A stretch of 64,000 bases of DNA from Gimesia aquarii. Its GTDB lineage: Bacteria > Planctomycetota > Planctomycetia > Planctomycetales > Planctomycetaceae. A program made the translations under genes and the position numbers. Shown here one piece after another: positions 56,582 through 64,000 of this stretch. The stretch's first letter is position 1; every line of letters begins with the position of its first letter. The DNA lies in NCBI RefSeq assembly GCF_007748195.1, contig NZ_CP037920.1, positions 744,001 through 808,000 of the forward strand, read 5' to 3'. The notes under the pieces were generated by a model. It did no database searches. It was not told where the DNA came from and worked only from the letters and a program-made list of their open reading frames with translations.

Positions 56582-57580
56582 ATGGCTCAAGGTAAGTGGC
56601 AAGAGATAGCTGGTGCTGCTGCATTTGTTGTTTGTTTGATTGTGCTTAGCGGATGTCAGAATGATCAAAAATCCACTCCACAGCCTGACTCAGCTTCCAT
56701 CTCAATTAAATCTGAGAAGGTAAAACACGAGGAAAGGCTGGAGTTTGAACGGTGCCGTAAAGCTGCTGAATCAGGGGACGCCGTAGATCAAAACAATTTA
56801 GGAGTTATGTATTCTAAAGGAGAGGGAGTCGAGAAAGATCAAATTCAAGCGGTGAAGTGGTATCGTAAAGCTGCTGAACAGAAACTTGTTGAAGCACAAT
56901 ATAATTTAGGAGAAATGTATGCTACAGGAAAGGGTGTCAAGCAAGACCAAAAACAAGCGGTAAAGTGGTATCACAAAGCTGCTGAGCAAGGAGATGCCAA
57001 AGCACAGTTCAATTTAGGAGCGATGTACGAACAGGGAATAGGTGTCACTCAAGACCACAAACAAGCGGTGGAATGGTATCGTAAAGCTGCTGAGCAGGGA
57101 GATGACAAAGCACAATTTAATTTAGGCGTCTTGTATTTTAAGGGAGAAGGTGTCAAGCAAGACCACAAACAAGCGGTGGAATTGTATCATAAAGCTGCTG
57201 AGCAGGGGCATACTGGTGCTCAAATCAATTTAGGCGGCATGTACTCGACAGGAAAGGGTGTGAAACAAGACCAAAAACAAGCGGTGGAATGGTATCGTAA
57301 AGCTGCTGAGCAAGGAGATGCCAAAGCACAGTTCAACTTAGGAACAATGTACGCTCAGGGAAATGGTATCAAGCAAGATCAAACTCAAGCAGTTGAGTGG
57401 TATCGCAAATCTGCTGAGCAGGGAATTACAAGAGCACAATATAATTTAGGAGTTAGATATTATGAAGGAAAGGGTGTCGAGCAAGACAAAAAGCAAGGTA
57501 TAAAGCTAATCCGCAAAGCCGCTAATCAAGGACACGAGTTAGCTAAAGAAACTCTAAAGGATTTGGGAGAAAATCCTTAG
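56582..57580 (+). CDS. Sel1-repeat lipoprotein
   Basis: 332 residues from the ATG at 56582; an ATG at 56504 would add 26 residues before a normal lipoprotein signal. The signal ends with lipobox VLSGC, so it is lipid-anchored. Then come about seven Sel1-like (SLR) repeats of 36 residues, each with NLGxMYxxGxGVxQDxxQAVxWYxKAAEQG; all are about equally spaced. DNA of successive repeats is very similar, implying recent internal duplication. Sel1 proteins are protein-protein scaffolds, often at the envelope. Neighbour of an LRR lipoprotein. Confidence 0.88.
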   Translation: MAQGKWQEIAGAAAFVVCLIVLSGCQNDQKSTPQPDSASISIKSEKVKHEERLEFERCRKAAESGDAVDQNNLGVMYSKGEGVEKDQIQAVKWYRKAAEQKLVEAQYNLGEMYATGKGVKQDQKQAVKWYHKAAEQGDAKAQFNLGAMYEQGIGVTQDHKQAVEWYRKAAEQGDDKAQFNLGVLYFKGEGVKQDHKQAVELYHKAAEQGHTGAQINLGGMYSTGKGVKQDQKQAVEWYRKAAEQGDAKAQFNLGTMYAQGNGIKQDQTQAVEWYRKSAEQGITRAQYNLGVRYYEGKGVEQDKKQGIKLIRKAANQGHELAKETLKDLGENP

Positions 57581-57654
57581 AGCAATGACTCCAAAAGCTA
57601 AAACCAATGACTTAAATTAACGTTTTGCCTCGATGTTTCAGAAGAAGAATGTGT

Positions 57655-57715
57655 TATGAAAATAAAAGGGAACAAGGTAAGTAACAAGAGAGAATTGGTG
57701 CTGCTGTTGGAGTAA
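57655..57715 (+). repeat. Decayed copy of the 5' end of the Sel1 gene
   Basis: CAAGGTAAGTAACAAGAGAG followed by TGGTGCTGCTGTTG resembles the Sel1 gene start (CAAGGTAAGTGGCAAGAGAT and TGGTGCTGCTGCATTTG at 56590-56625) with few differences. The copy breaks off within the signal-peptide region and is followed by unrelated sequence. No functional frame. Confidence 0.5.
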
Positions 57716-57728
57716 CTGAGTAGTTAAT

Positions 57729-57998
57729 ATGAACGAAGCAAATGAAGATCATATTGTGGCACACGATCATTCAATCCGGCATCGTGTAGAGATCGAGGAA
57801 AGCGATACTTGCGGTTGCTTCTACTGCTGCCATGTATTTCCACCATCAGAAATCGAGGAATGGATTGACGATGGCGAAACCAAAGCAGAGCAAACAGCAC
57901 TTTGCCCACATTGCGGCATTGATTCTGTTATCGGTTCCGAATCGGGCTATCCAATCAATCCTGATTTATTGGACCGCATGAACCGACATTGGTTCTAA
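57729..57998 (+). CDS. Zinc-ribbon cytoplasmic protein
   Basis: 89 residues. A CGCFYC-type first pair, then PPSEIEEWIDDGE, and a second CPHCGIDSVIG pair, ending with GYPINPDLLDRMNRHWF. This arrangement is shared by small bacterial 'cytoplasmic proteins' with a zinc ribbon whose role is unknown. No signal peptide. A decayed Sel1 copy lies just upstream, and no Shine-Dalgarno is visible. Confidence 0.78.
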   Translation: MNEANEDHIVAHDHSIRHRVEIEESDTCGCFYCCHVFPPSEIEEWIDDGETKAEQTALCPHCGIDSVIGSESGYPINPDLLDRMNRHWF

Positions 57999-58144
57999 CC
58001 GTCCGATTCAACACTTACGGCTGCTTTAGGTCAAAGTACGATGAAATTATTCGCCGAACATTTGCCCCCTACCCATTTCTAAACATACTCCAGACCAAAG
58101 TACAACTCAATTAATAGTAGCCCAACCCAATTATCCCACCTGCA

Positions 58145-58191
58145 CCTTTAAGATCATAAAGCATTCTTTTTTAAGATTTTATGATCTAAGG
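58145..58191 (+). promoter_or_regulatory. Hairpin overlapping the ribosome site of the next gene
   Basis: AGATCATAAA (58151-58160) pairs with TTTATGATCT (58178-58187), 10 bp with a 17-base loop. Flanking CCTT upstream can pair with AAGG of the Shine-Dalgarno (AAGGGG at 58187-58193), so the fold could hide the ribosome site of the gene starting at 58201. Could also be a weak terminator, but no T run follows. Confidence 0.45.
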
Positions 58192-58200
58192 GGACAAAAC

Positions 58201-58506
58201 ATGGAAAATATAAATGATGCAACTGATGACCATGAAGAAATCAAAATTCCATTGTGGCTCAAGATCACATTTCTAGTCTTCTTAGCCTGTAGCATCTGGA
58301 TGATCTACTGCTACGGAATAATTATCTACCTCGTCTTCCTACTGCCTTTTGTTTTAATCATGTCATTGATTGCTTCAGTGATTGGACTGCTCAGCGGCAA
58401 AAAAGAAGACCAGATTTTCTACATGATCTCATTATCTGTGATGGTTGCTATTTTGGCAGTGATTGTCAAAGCTAGTACAGAATCGGTTTTTCGGGATGAG
58501 GAGTGA
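58201..58506 (+). CDS. Small membrane protein
   Basis: 101 residues with AAGGGGAC upstream. An acidic cytoplasmic N-terminus, then hydrophobic helices at about 19-34, 38-60 and 73-90, ending in a short acidic tail. No family recognised. Possibly translationally controlled by the hairpin across its ribosome site. Confidence 0.65.
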   Translation: MENINDATDDHEEIKIPLWLKITFLVFLACSIWMIYCYGIIIYLVFLLPFVLIMSLIASVIGLLSGKKEDQIFYMISLSVMVAILAVIVKASTESVFRDEE

Positions 58507-58590
58507 GTTGTTTGGTGCTATTCCAAAACCACTTTTTTAATCACCGATTATTTTAGAATCTAAGCAGCAGAAGAAAATACCGCTGATGAA

Positions 58591-59997
58591 CTAGCGAAAA
58601 ATTTTGCAATCGGGAAATGCCTTTTGAAATTTTTCAACTCCTTTATCCGTGACTTTGGAATCTTTCAGATAAAGTTCCGAAAGTTTTTCCATCCCAGCCA
58701 AGTATTTCAAACCGGCGTCCGTAACATCAGTGTTCTCAAGAAACAAATATCCAATACTCCGCATCTCTGCTAATTCCTTTAACCCTTGATCTGTAATTTT
58801 ACATTTATTGAGGGAAAGGGAATAAAGTTTATTCAATCCATTTAAATATTTTAGCCCGGTATCCGACACAATGGTATTGTCTAAATTGAGTAGGATCAAA
58901 TTCGTCATTCCGACCAAATGCTCTAAACCTGAGTCTGTGATCTTAGTGTCAGCAAGTTTCAGATACCCCCACTGTTTTTCGACTGATTCAAGATGCTTCA
59001 ATCCAGCGTCAGTAATTTTAGTACTGGAAACGTCAAGGTCCTCTAAACTGGATATTTCGGCAATTTTCTCAAGCCCAAAATCGGTTACTTTTGTGTGAGC
59101 AATGAAAAGACTTTGCAGGTCATTCAATCTTTCGAGATACACGATTCCCGTATCAGAAATATTTGTGCCACCAAGATCAATTTTTTTTAAACCGGTAATT
59201 CCAGTTAAAATCTTTAATCCATTATCAGTAATGTCTGTGTGTTCTAGGGAAATACGACGCAGAAAATCCAATCCTTTGAGATACTGCATACCATCATCAG
59301 TGATCTCGTTGTAGCCAATGTACAGGCCTTCCAGTTTGGTTAGATTCCTGATGTGTCGAAGTCCATCATCAGTAATTTTTGTGTGTTCTAGAGAAAGATC
59401 ATTCAAGCTATTAATCTCTGCGAGATACTGTATGCCTTTATCAGTAATGTTGTTGTAGTCAAGGATCAGCATTGTAAGCTCATCAAGATACTTGAGGTTT
59501 ATCAATCCTCGATCAGATATTTTTGTGTCTCGCAAATTTAGAGCATTTAATTGAGGCCAACTTTTGAGATTATCTAATCCTGTATCGGTGACCTTCGTTC
59601 CTACAAGATACAATAAATCGAGTTTGGAATTATTTTGTAAGTAATTCAGACCAGAATCTGTGATTTGAGTATCAGTGAGATGTAGCAAACCGAGATTGGG
59701 CATTTTTTCAAGATGTTGCAGCCCCTTATCTGTGATTTGAGTATGACCGAGATATAACGCATATAATTCAGGAAAATGTACGAGATCCTCTAATATCGTA
59801 TCGTCTGCTTTGGTGCTATCTAACTTGATTGTTACTACAGGTCTTTCAGCACCTTTTTTATCAGGTGATGATGTGGCTTCTTCTGAAAAGTAAACTTTCC
59901 CACCAAGTTCTTCTATTTTCTGAATGGCTGCTTCTCGTGGAGTTTGTTGACATCCAAGAAGTGAAAGGAAGAAGATTACGATAAGAATGTTTTTCAT
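58591..59997 (-). CDS. Leucine-rich-repeat lipoprotein
   Basis: 468 residues. The signal peptide ends in lipobox LLGC. About 16 LRRs of the 24-residue type, each with xxTxITDxGLxxLxxxxxLxxLxL, fill residues about 70-450. The repeats resemble the ribonuclease-inhibitor-like/'internalin-like' LRRs widespread in planctomycetes. Likely a surface-exposed binding protein facing the outside. Convergent with the small membrane gene; the structured RNA region lies upstream. Confidence 0.9.
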   Translation of the reverse strand: MKNILIVIFFLSLLGCQQTPREAAIQKIEELGGKVYFSEEATSSPDKKGAERPVVTIKLDSTKADDTILEDLVHFPELYALYLGHTQITDKGLQHLEKMPNLGLLHLTDTQITDSGLNYLQNNSKLDLLYLVGTKVTDTGLDNLKSWPQLNALNLRDTKISDRGLINLKYLDELTMLILDYNNITDKGIQYLAEINSLNDLSLEHTKITDDGLRHIRNLTKLEGLYIGYNEITDDGMQYLKGLDFLRRISLEHTDITDNGLKILTGITGLKKIDLGGTNISDTGIVYLERLNDLQSLFIAHTKVTDFGLEKIAEISSLEDLDVSSTKITDAGLKHLESVEKQWGYLKLADTKITDSGLEHLVGMTNLILLNLDNTIVSDTGLKYLNGLNKLYSLSLNKCKITDQGLKELAEMRSIGYLFLENTDVTDAGLKYLAGMEKLSELYLKDSKVTDKGVEKFQKAFPDCKIFR

Positions 59998-60179
59998 TGA
60001 TAAGTTCTTGACCTAAAACAGTAAATGAGCTTGATTTGATCAGATGCAGACATGTTTTACGGTCACATGTTTCAAGAATTCCTATTCTCAGACCGGCACT
60101 AATATCGCCAACTAGAAGTTAGAAAATTCTCTCCTTGGAGTGGATAGTAGTATCACTCAATTGTAATATAAGTACAGTA

Positions 60180-60444
60180 GCTTCGTCCAAAGTCGAAGCC
60201 AACAAAAGAAAAACATAAAGGAGAATTACTTAACGGCCTTGAAAGGCCAAACTAACAATTTGAACGACGTGCGAACGTCGGTTCTGCTTTCCACAAACGA
60301 CCAACCTGAGCCGCAAGGTTCTTGAAAACACAAGAAGCAGTGCTGGACGGACGCCCCGCTACAGGCGGGGTGTCTCTAGTGCTATTCTTGTGTGCCCTTG
60401 GTCGGGTAGTGGGAGTGGCCTAGCATGGCACTCCGTCTTTTTTT
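60180..60444 (+). ncRNA. Structured RNA or leader of unknown class
   Basis: Series of stable hairpins in an AT-rich surround: GCTTCG/CGAAGC (60180-60199), GGCCT-tgaa-AGGCC (60235-60248), CGACGT-gcga-ACGTCG with a GNRA tetraloop (60265-60280), AACCT/AGGTT (60303-60320), ACACAAGAA pairing with TTCTTGTGT (60328-60336 / 60385-60393) enclosing a GC-rich ACGCCCCGC/GCGGGGTGT stem, and an intrinsic terminator (60412-60444). Could be a stand-alone small RNA or an attenuating leader of the PD40 gene 75 bases downstream. It matches no common RNA class that I know by eye. Confidence 0.5.
60412..60444 (+). terminator. Intrinsic terminator inside the PD40 leader
   Basis: GGAGTG(G)CC stem with GG-CACTCC, one bulged G, loop TAGCAT, followed by GTC and a run of seven T (60438-60444). 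Well placed to end a leader transcript or small RNA before the PD40 gene. Confidence 0.8.
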
Positions 60445-60519
60445 GTCATCTCTGACACCCAAAAAAGTTGCCGAGCAGAACAACACACACAGCAACTTCT
60501 TTGAAAGGGAAACAGCAAG

Positions 60520-61707
60520 ATGACGAAATTACACAACCAGCAGGGTAGAGGTCGAGAACAGTCCTTTAAGACTATTATTGTTCTCATGGTGATATTTTTC
60601 TTGCCGGTCGCATCTGGCGAGACACCAGCATCAGAACAAGATCCCGTTAAATTTACGGTGATCACCGTCGAAGCGACGGTCAAATCTGTTGATGCAAAAG
60701 CTCGCACCATTACCGTCCAGAGAAAATCCAAAACAACAGAACTAGATGTCAGTCGCAAAGCAAAAATCACATTGCTTGACAAGGATGCAACCCTTGAAGC
60801 ATTGAAAGCCGGACAAGAAATCACTTTAACATTCCACACGGATCTGGAGATCGTGCTAAAAATCGTAGCTAGCAAAAAGTCTACAATATCCGAGGTTTTG
60901 AATCTTTCGGAACTCAACACAAGTGAGACAGATATTACTCCGTGGCTATCATCTGACGGCCTGACAATTTACTGGAGTTCGGGCAATTTTCCTTCAGATT
61001 GGTGGATCTGGACTGCTTCCCGAAAAGATGCAAACTCATTGTTCAAAGACAAAAAGCGATTATTTAGAGGACATTCACCAGTCCTTAGTGACGACGGGCT
61101 AGAGTTAATCTTTAATTCACCTGATTCTCCTAAATTCTTCGTAGCGACAAGAGATTCGATCAAGGATGAATTTCGAAGGCCAAGAGTAATCCGAGAGTTG
61201 CGATTTAACGAGGAAAATCAATCCGCCCCTCGCTCGATCTCACATGATGGATTAAGCCTGTACTTTGATTTTTTAGATAAGAGGCAAGCCAATCCAAAAT
61301 TTCAAATTTGGTTTGCGACCCGAAAGAGTCGCAAGTCTCCTTGGAAAGCAGCCCAGCCAGTTAAGATTTCTAAGCAAGGTGATCTGAAAGGATTACGTTT
61401 CACTCAGCCCTATATGACGGACGATCAACTGGACATGTATGTGGTCGTTGGGAAGGAATCTGAAAAGTCAAATATACGACTCGGCATCCTTTCACGAAAA
61501 ACTCTTGATGCATCTTTCTCATCCATTCGATATCTCGATCTCAAGGATGACAAAGGTCAATTCCCAAATTGTCTGACACCACGCTACGTTCCTGCCACAC
61601 GAGAACTATTTCTCATCTCAAGACTTCTCTTTCGCTCCGATGATGAGACAAAAAAGAATGGTATAGATTTATGGGTGGTGAAGGAGTTCATTCCTCCAGC
61701 ACATTAA
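60520..61707 (+). CDS. Secreted PD40-repeat (TolB-like beta-propeller) protein
   Basis: 395 residues with GAAAGGG upstream. A signal peptide (KTIIVLMVIFFLPVASG) is followed by a small domain with KSVDAKARTITVQRKSK (residues about 45-110), then WD40-like PD40 repeats with the blade signature SSDGLTIYWSS, LSDDGLELIFNS, SHDGLSLYFDF and MTDDQLDMYV. Such proteins bind partners in the periplasm; no enzyme site is seen. The structured RNA ends 75 bases upstream, which could regulate it by attenuation. Confidence 0.8.
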   Translation: MTKLHNQQGRGREQSFKTIIVLMVIFFLPVASGETPASEQDPVKFTVITVEATVKSVDAKARTITVQRKSKTTELDVSRKAKITLLDKDATLEALKAGQEITLTFHTDLEIVLKIVASKKSTISEVLNLSELNTSETDITPWLSSDGLTIYWSSGNFPSDWWIWTASRKDANSLFKDKKRLFRGHSPVLSDDGLELIFNSPDSPKFFVATRDSIKDEFRRPRVIRELRFNEENQSAPRSISHDGLSLYFDFLDKRQANPKFQIWFATRKSRKSPWKAAQPVKISKQGDLKGLRFTQPYMTDDQLDMYVVVGKESEKSNIRLGILSRKTLDASFSSIRYLDLKDDKGQFPNCLTPRYVPATRELFLISRLLFRSDDETKKNGIDLWVVKEFIPPAH

Positions 61708-61786
61708 ATCGAGAACCTGAAAAAGTCACATGCAAACAATCAGTACAATTCTTGGAGATACGAAGATGAAAACTTTCAGCTACACT

Positions 61787-62383
61787 TCAATAAGTAATGC
61801 TCATCAACGCTTCACTCGCCACACGACGAACTGACGAATTTTCATCGTTTACCATCCGCTCCAATACTGGCATGGTTTCTTCGGTCAGCTTCCCAAGTTG
61901 GCCAAGTAGCCATGCTGTTTGACAGCGAATCCCGAAATCGTCAGATTCTAAAGCCTTGAGAAGAATCGGTACGAGTTCTTCGGCCTTCGATGAGTCAATC
62001 ATCAGTATGTGCCCGACTGCGCTAACATGCCTGAACTCGTCATCGCTTCCAATCCACTTCTCCAGAATTGGAACGGCATCAATCGCCTTTGCGCCAAATG
62101 AAGCTACTGGTGTGAGGGCACAGATTCTTACATTGCGGTCGGAATCTGTTAGTGCCTTGATCATGGCTGGAAGTGCGGGTTCCGTATCATCTTCGAAGTA
62201 TTCGAGAATTTTTAGAGTGAAGATACGAAGGTCGGGGTCAGGATCGTTGAGAGCTTCAATGAGAGCAGAGATTGCCGCTTCACCGGATGGCAAAATCGCT
62301 TGCTCGGCATCTGAAACTTGGTCGGGGTCAGTCCGATGGGCGAAAGTTTGGAGGAGTTTGATGATTCTGTTTTGATCGTCCAT
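61787..62383 (-). CDS. HEAT-repeat protein
   Basis: 198 residues from the ATG at 62383; the earlier TTG at 62443 directly abuts the previous stop. About five HEAT-like helix pairs (ALNDPDPDLRIFTLKILEYF, ALTDSDRNVRICALTPVASFG, WIGSDDEFRHVSAVGHILM, ALESDDFGIRCQTAWLLGQLG, MVNDENSSVRRVASEALM) line up with 36-40 residue spacing. No signal peptide, so a cytoplasmic scaffold is likely. Follows the SnoaL-like gene closely. Confidence 0.85.
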   Translation of the reverse strand: MDDQNRIIKLLQTFAHRTDPDQVSDAEQAILPSGEAAISALIEALNDPDPDLRIFTLKILEYFEDDTEPALPAMIKALTDSDRNVRICALTPVASFGAKAIDAVPILEKWIGSDDEFRHVSAVGHILMIDSSKAEELVPILLKALESDDFGIRCQTAWLLGQLGKLTEETMPVLERMVNDENSSVRRVASEALMSITY

Positions 62384-62443
62384 GATTGTATATACGTGCG
62401 AAAACTGAGAAATCAATTTATGATTGTTTACGGGATGGCACAA

Positions 62444-62782
62444 CTACTTTGATTCGATCCCACGCCCATCGAAGACCAGAAGTATCTCAGTAATTTTCCC
62501 GTCCTCACACTTGAAAAGTTGGGCAAGCATTACCGTTTCGTCCGTCTTCTGGTACTCATAGAAGACGGCAACATGGTCGTCGTCCTCTGTGACGCTCAAT
62601 ACGTGAAATCGACTCCGTGTCGGCGGATTGTCTTTCAGGCACGACACATAAGCATCTCTGGAGTCGAACTGGTGAAATGGCCCTCGAAATCGAAGGTCTT
62701 TTGCTAGCAACAACACGAGGCCCTCGACATCTCCTGCACAGAATCGCTCCACAAAGCTGATTGCTAAATCATGGTTGGTCAT
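62444..62782 (-). CDS. SnoaL-like NTF2-fold protein
   Basis: 112 residues from the ATG at 62782, with GAGGT 9 bases upstream (TTG at 62797 is less likely). The NTF2/SnoaL cone is recognisable: AISFVERFCAGDVEGLVLLLAKDLRFRGP at the start (interrupted here), VFYEYQKTDETVMLAQLFKC in the middle and KITEILLVFDGR at the end. Could be an isomerase-like enzyme or a ligand carrier; there is no catalytic assignment. Probably cotranscribed with the HEAT gene. Confidence 0.78.
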   Translation of the reverse strand: MTNHDLAISFVERFCAGDVEGLVLLLAKDLRFRGPFHQFDSRDAYVSCLKDNPPTRSRFHVLSVTEDDDHVAVFYEYQKTDETVMLAQLFKCEDGKITEILLVFDGRGIESK

Positions 62783-63020
62783 GCAAAAGAACCTCAAAGA
62801 GTGATCGTTTTGTGAAAGGAAGACTGAATTAAAGCCCTTGCGCAGTTTTTGTAGGATTCATATAAGGTATGAGATCAGGAAGTTTATGGAACACAAAATT
62901 CGAAAATGACCCGAACTCATCGCTAACGCTGTAAAAATTGATGGTATTGTTGTCGAACTTTGGATATCTCGTTCCGTTTTAGCATTCTCAAATATGTTGA
63001 TCTTCAGTCTTTGCAATCTT

Positions 63021-63644
63021 TCAACACATGTCTGGTAGAACATCACTTTCATTGGGAACTCGACCATTTTCAACGAAGAAAGCATATACCTGTAGATAGC
63101 CTTCAGCATCACCTTGTAAAGCTCGCTTCCACTGTTGAAAACTGTCTGCATTGCACCACTGTTCGCTGATTTCTTGACGCAACATGTCTCCACGGGTTCG
63201 CCACCAATCCCGAATCAAAGAGAGTCGCCAATGGGAGTCTCCATCTATTCCGTAGCCTTCAAAACACTCACATATTGCTGCACTTACTAGGTTTCGGAAC
63301 TCATTGACATTAGATGCTTGCTTGAATACAAACTCCTGTCCAATCTCATCTAGTAGCACATTATCAGGTGCCTCTTGTGGGCCTGTGCAACAGGTGTCTG
63401 TTTCGGCTCCGTAGATTGGACCGGGAATGTTGAGATGATTTTTGTCAGAGAATTTCGACGGGAAATACTCTCTAAGATTGTCGATACTCAACCACTTTCG
63501 ACCTTTGTTAAACCACCCTCGAATTTGACTGACTTGTTCCGATACGACACAGACTTCTAAATTATCTTTACCATGATATGGAAAGAGTTTTTTTGGAAAT
63601 CGTACTCGAAACTCTTGAATATCAACGAAGCCGTGCAAGTCCAT
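63021..63644 (-). CDS. Hypothetical protein
   Basis: 207 residues from the ATG at 63644, because GGAGG sits at ideal distance for it and adjoins the preceding ATG (63650) too closely. No family recognised. The sequence has a soluble, Cys/Trp-containing character (WFNKGRKWLSIDNL, CCTGPQEAPDN, SHWRLSLIRDWWR). No signal peptide or transmembrane helix. Neighbours do not reveal its role. Confidence 0.65.
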   Translation of the reverse strand: MDLHGFVDIQEFRVRFPKKLFPYHGKDNLEVCVVSEQVSQIRGWFNKGRKWLSIDNLREYFPSKFSDKNHLNIPGPIYGAETDTCCTGPQEAPDNVLLDEIGQEFVFKQASNVNEFRNLVSAAICECFEGYGIDGDSHWRLSLIRDWWRTRGDMLRQEISEQWCNADSFQQWKRALQGDAEGYLQVYAFFVENGRVPNESDVLPDMC

Positions 63645-63870
63645 GTTCATCCTCCATTACCACTCCCTCAACCGAACTCGTACCAACAAATCATCCAATG
63701 CCGAAGCACTGCTGGGCACTTCGGGCAAAGATCAAGGGTAGGCAATCGTAGAAGCAAATGCTGCTTGGGGTTCAGGAATTTAGGGCTGTGATCCCAAGTC
63801 TGTATTGGAAGTATTGAAACACACTGTGACTACTTCTGAAAGTAACTCATAAATTTTAACACAATAAAGA

Positions 63871-63944
63871 GACGGTGGCTGGGGTCGAACCAGCGTCCAC
63901 CCGGTCCCAGAGCCGGGCGCTCTACCACACTGAGCTACACCGTC
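63871..63944 (-). tRNA. tRNA gene with 8-nt anticodon loop, isotype unclear
   Basis: Read on the minus strand, acceptor GACGGTG/CACCGTC, D-arm GTAGCTCAGTGTGGTAGAGC, T-arm GCTGG-TTCGACC-CCAGC are all intact and pair perfectly. The anticodon stem CCCGG/CCGGG encloses the 8-base loop CTCTGGGA instead of seven. It could be read as Gln(CTG) with an extra base or as a Pro(TGG)-like loop with an inserted C, but acceptor and discriminator do not support Pro. 3' CCA is not encoded. May be a frameshift-reading tRNA, an altered gene or a pseudogene. Confidence 0.7.
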
Positions 63945-63948
63945 TTAA

Positions 63949-64000
63949 CTAGCCGTTCTGTTTTTCGTTCTCCTCCCTTCGATATTCTTGCTGAAGCCAA
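63949..64000 (-). CDS. C-terminal end of an unidentified gene, partial
   Basis: Minus-strand frame LQQEYRREENEKQNG followed by TAG at 63949-63951, open to the right edge. It is protein-like in charge pattern, but too short to name. Possibly the gene upstream of the tRNA. Confidence 0.3.
   Translation of the reverse strand, partial: WLQQEYRREENEKQNG

Larger units (their letters stand above)
59998..60519. other. Long intergenic region holding the structured RNA
   Basis: About 520 bases between the divergent LRR and PD40 genes. It contains the hairpin series at 60180-60444 and a further tgtca/tgaca hairpin at 60444-60457, then the ribosome site (GAAAGGG) of the PD40 gene. The first 180 bases are AT-rich and probably hold promoters; no protein-like ORF is seen. 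Confidence 0.55.

Noticed and set aside
56760..57550. Tandem repeats of about 108 bases resembling an array
   Set aside because: They encode 36-residue Sel1 repeats in frame; there are no spacers as in a CRISPR array.
60180..60400. Group II intron or retron-like RNA
   Set aside because: GTGCG and GAGCCG motifs appear, but no domain V sequence and no reverse transcriptase gene are present nearby.
60420..60920. Minus-strand frame of 166 codons antisense to the PD40 gene
   Set aside because: Lies over a clear signal-peptide gene and the structured RNA; composition is Ser/Val-rich shadow of the other strand.
62858..63193. Minus-strand frame of 111 codons
   Set aside because: Overlaps the better supported 207-residue gene on the same strand in another frame and has poor composition and no ribosome site.

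Overview
The window looks like the chromosome of a planctomycete (Planctomycetota, close to Gimesia/Planctomyces-type genomes). Lineage markers are a PSCyt1-DUF1549-DUF1553 protein followed by a DUF1501 protein, several secreted formylglycine sulfatases, Tat-exported phosphoesterase/PHP proteins, a PQQ-type beta-propeller protein, a secreted squalene-cyclase-repeat protein, RDD/SpoIIM membrane proteins and many weak Shine-Dalgarno sites. An LptD-like protein points to an LPS-bearing outer membrane. No rRNA, CRISPR array, transposase or complete integrase was seen.

Layout: 1-11 kb holds a SpoIIM/RDD pair, a squalene-cyclase-repeat protein, creatininase, GNAT, a membrane-anchored coiled-coil protein with ten exact 24-residue repeats, a thioredoxin-like lipoprotein, YceH, an M28 peptidase and a TPR protein. 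11.2-13.6 kb is a sulfur module: ArsR regulator, rhodanese-DUF2892 protein and MBL-rhodanese protein, with two operators of identical geometry. 13.7-22 kb is a secreted catabolic block (metallophosphoesterase, two sulfatases, SGNH hydrolase, DUF3604 protein, beta-propeller). 22-48 kb is mostly core or envelope: a PaaK-like ligase, SNF2 helicase, LptD with a DgkA-like protein, glycosyltransferase, RND/MMPL exporter, a citrate-synthase-fold protein lacking the usual active site, HemC, DUF502, ComF, HpnE, a K+ channel, thioesterase, PurF and ProB. 48.3-53.6 kb is a GntR-PSD1-DUF1501 catabolic set.

From the tRNA-Pro gene at 53.68 kb to an odd tRNA gene at 63.9 kb the character changes: small, sparsely recognisable genes, remnants, solenoid-repeat lipoproteins (Sel1, LRR), a lone HNH protein, zinc-ribbon proteins, a tiny secreted repeat protein and a strongly structured RNA region ending in an intrinsic terminator. 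This is best read as an accessory region or decayed genomic island anchored at tRNA-Pro. The right-hand tRNA folds well but has an 8-nt anticodon loop.

The most noteworthy signals are the citrate-synthase-like protein that has lost its catalytic signature residues (35.4-36.6 kb), the structured RNA (60.18-60.44 kb), the 8-nt-loop tRNA (63.87 kb), the 10 x 24-residue repeat protein (4.9-6.2 kb), the acid-stripped DgkA homologue (27.8 kb) and the twin ArsR operators (13.2 and 13.56 kb).
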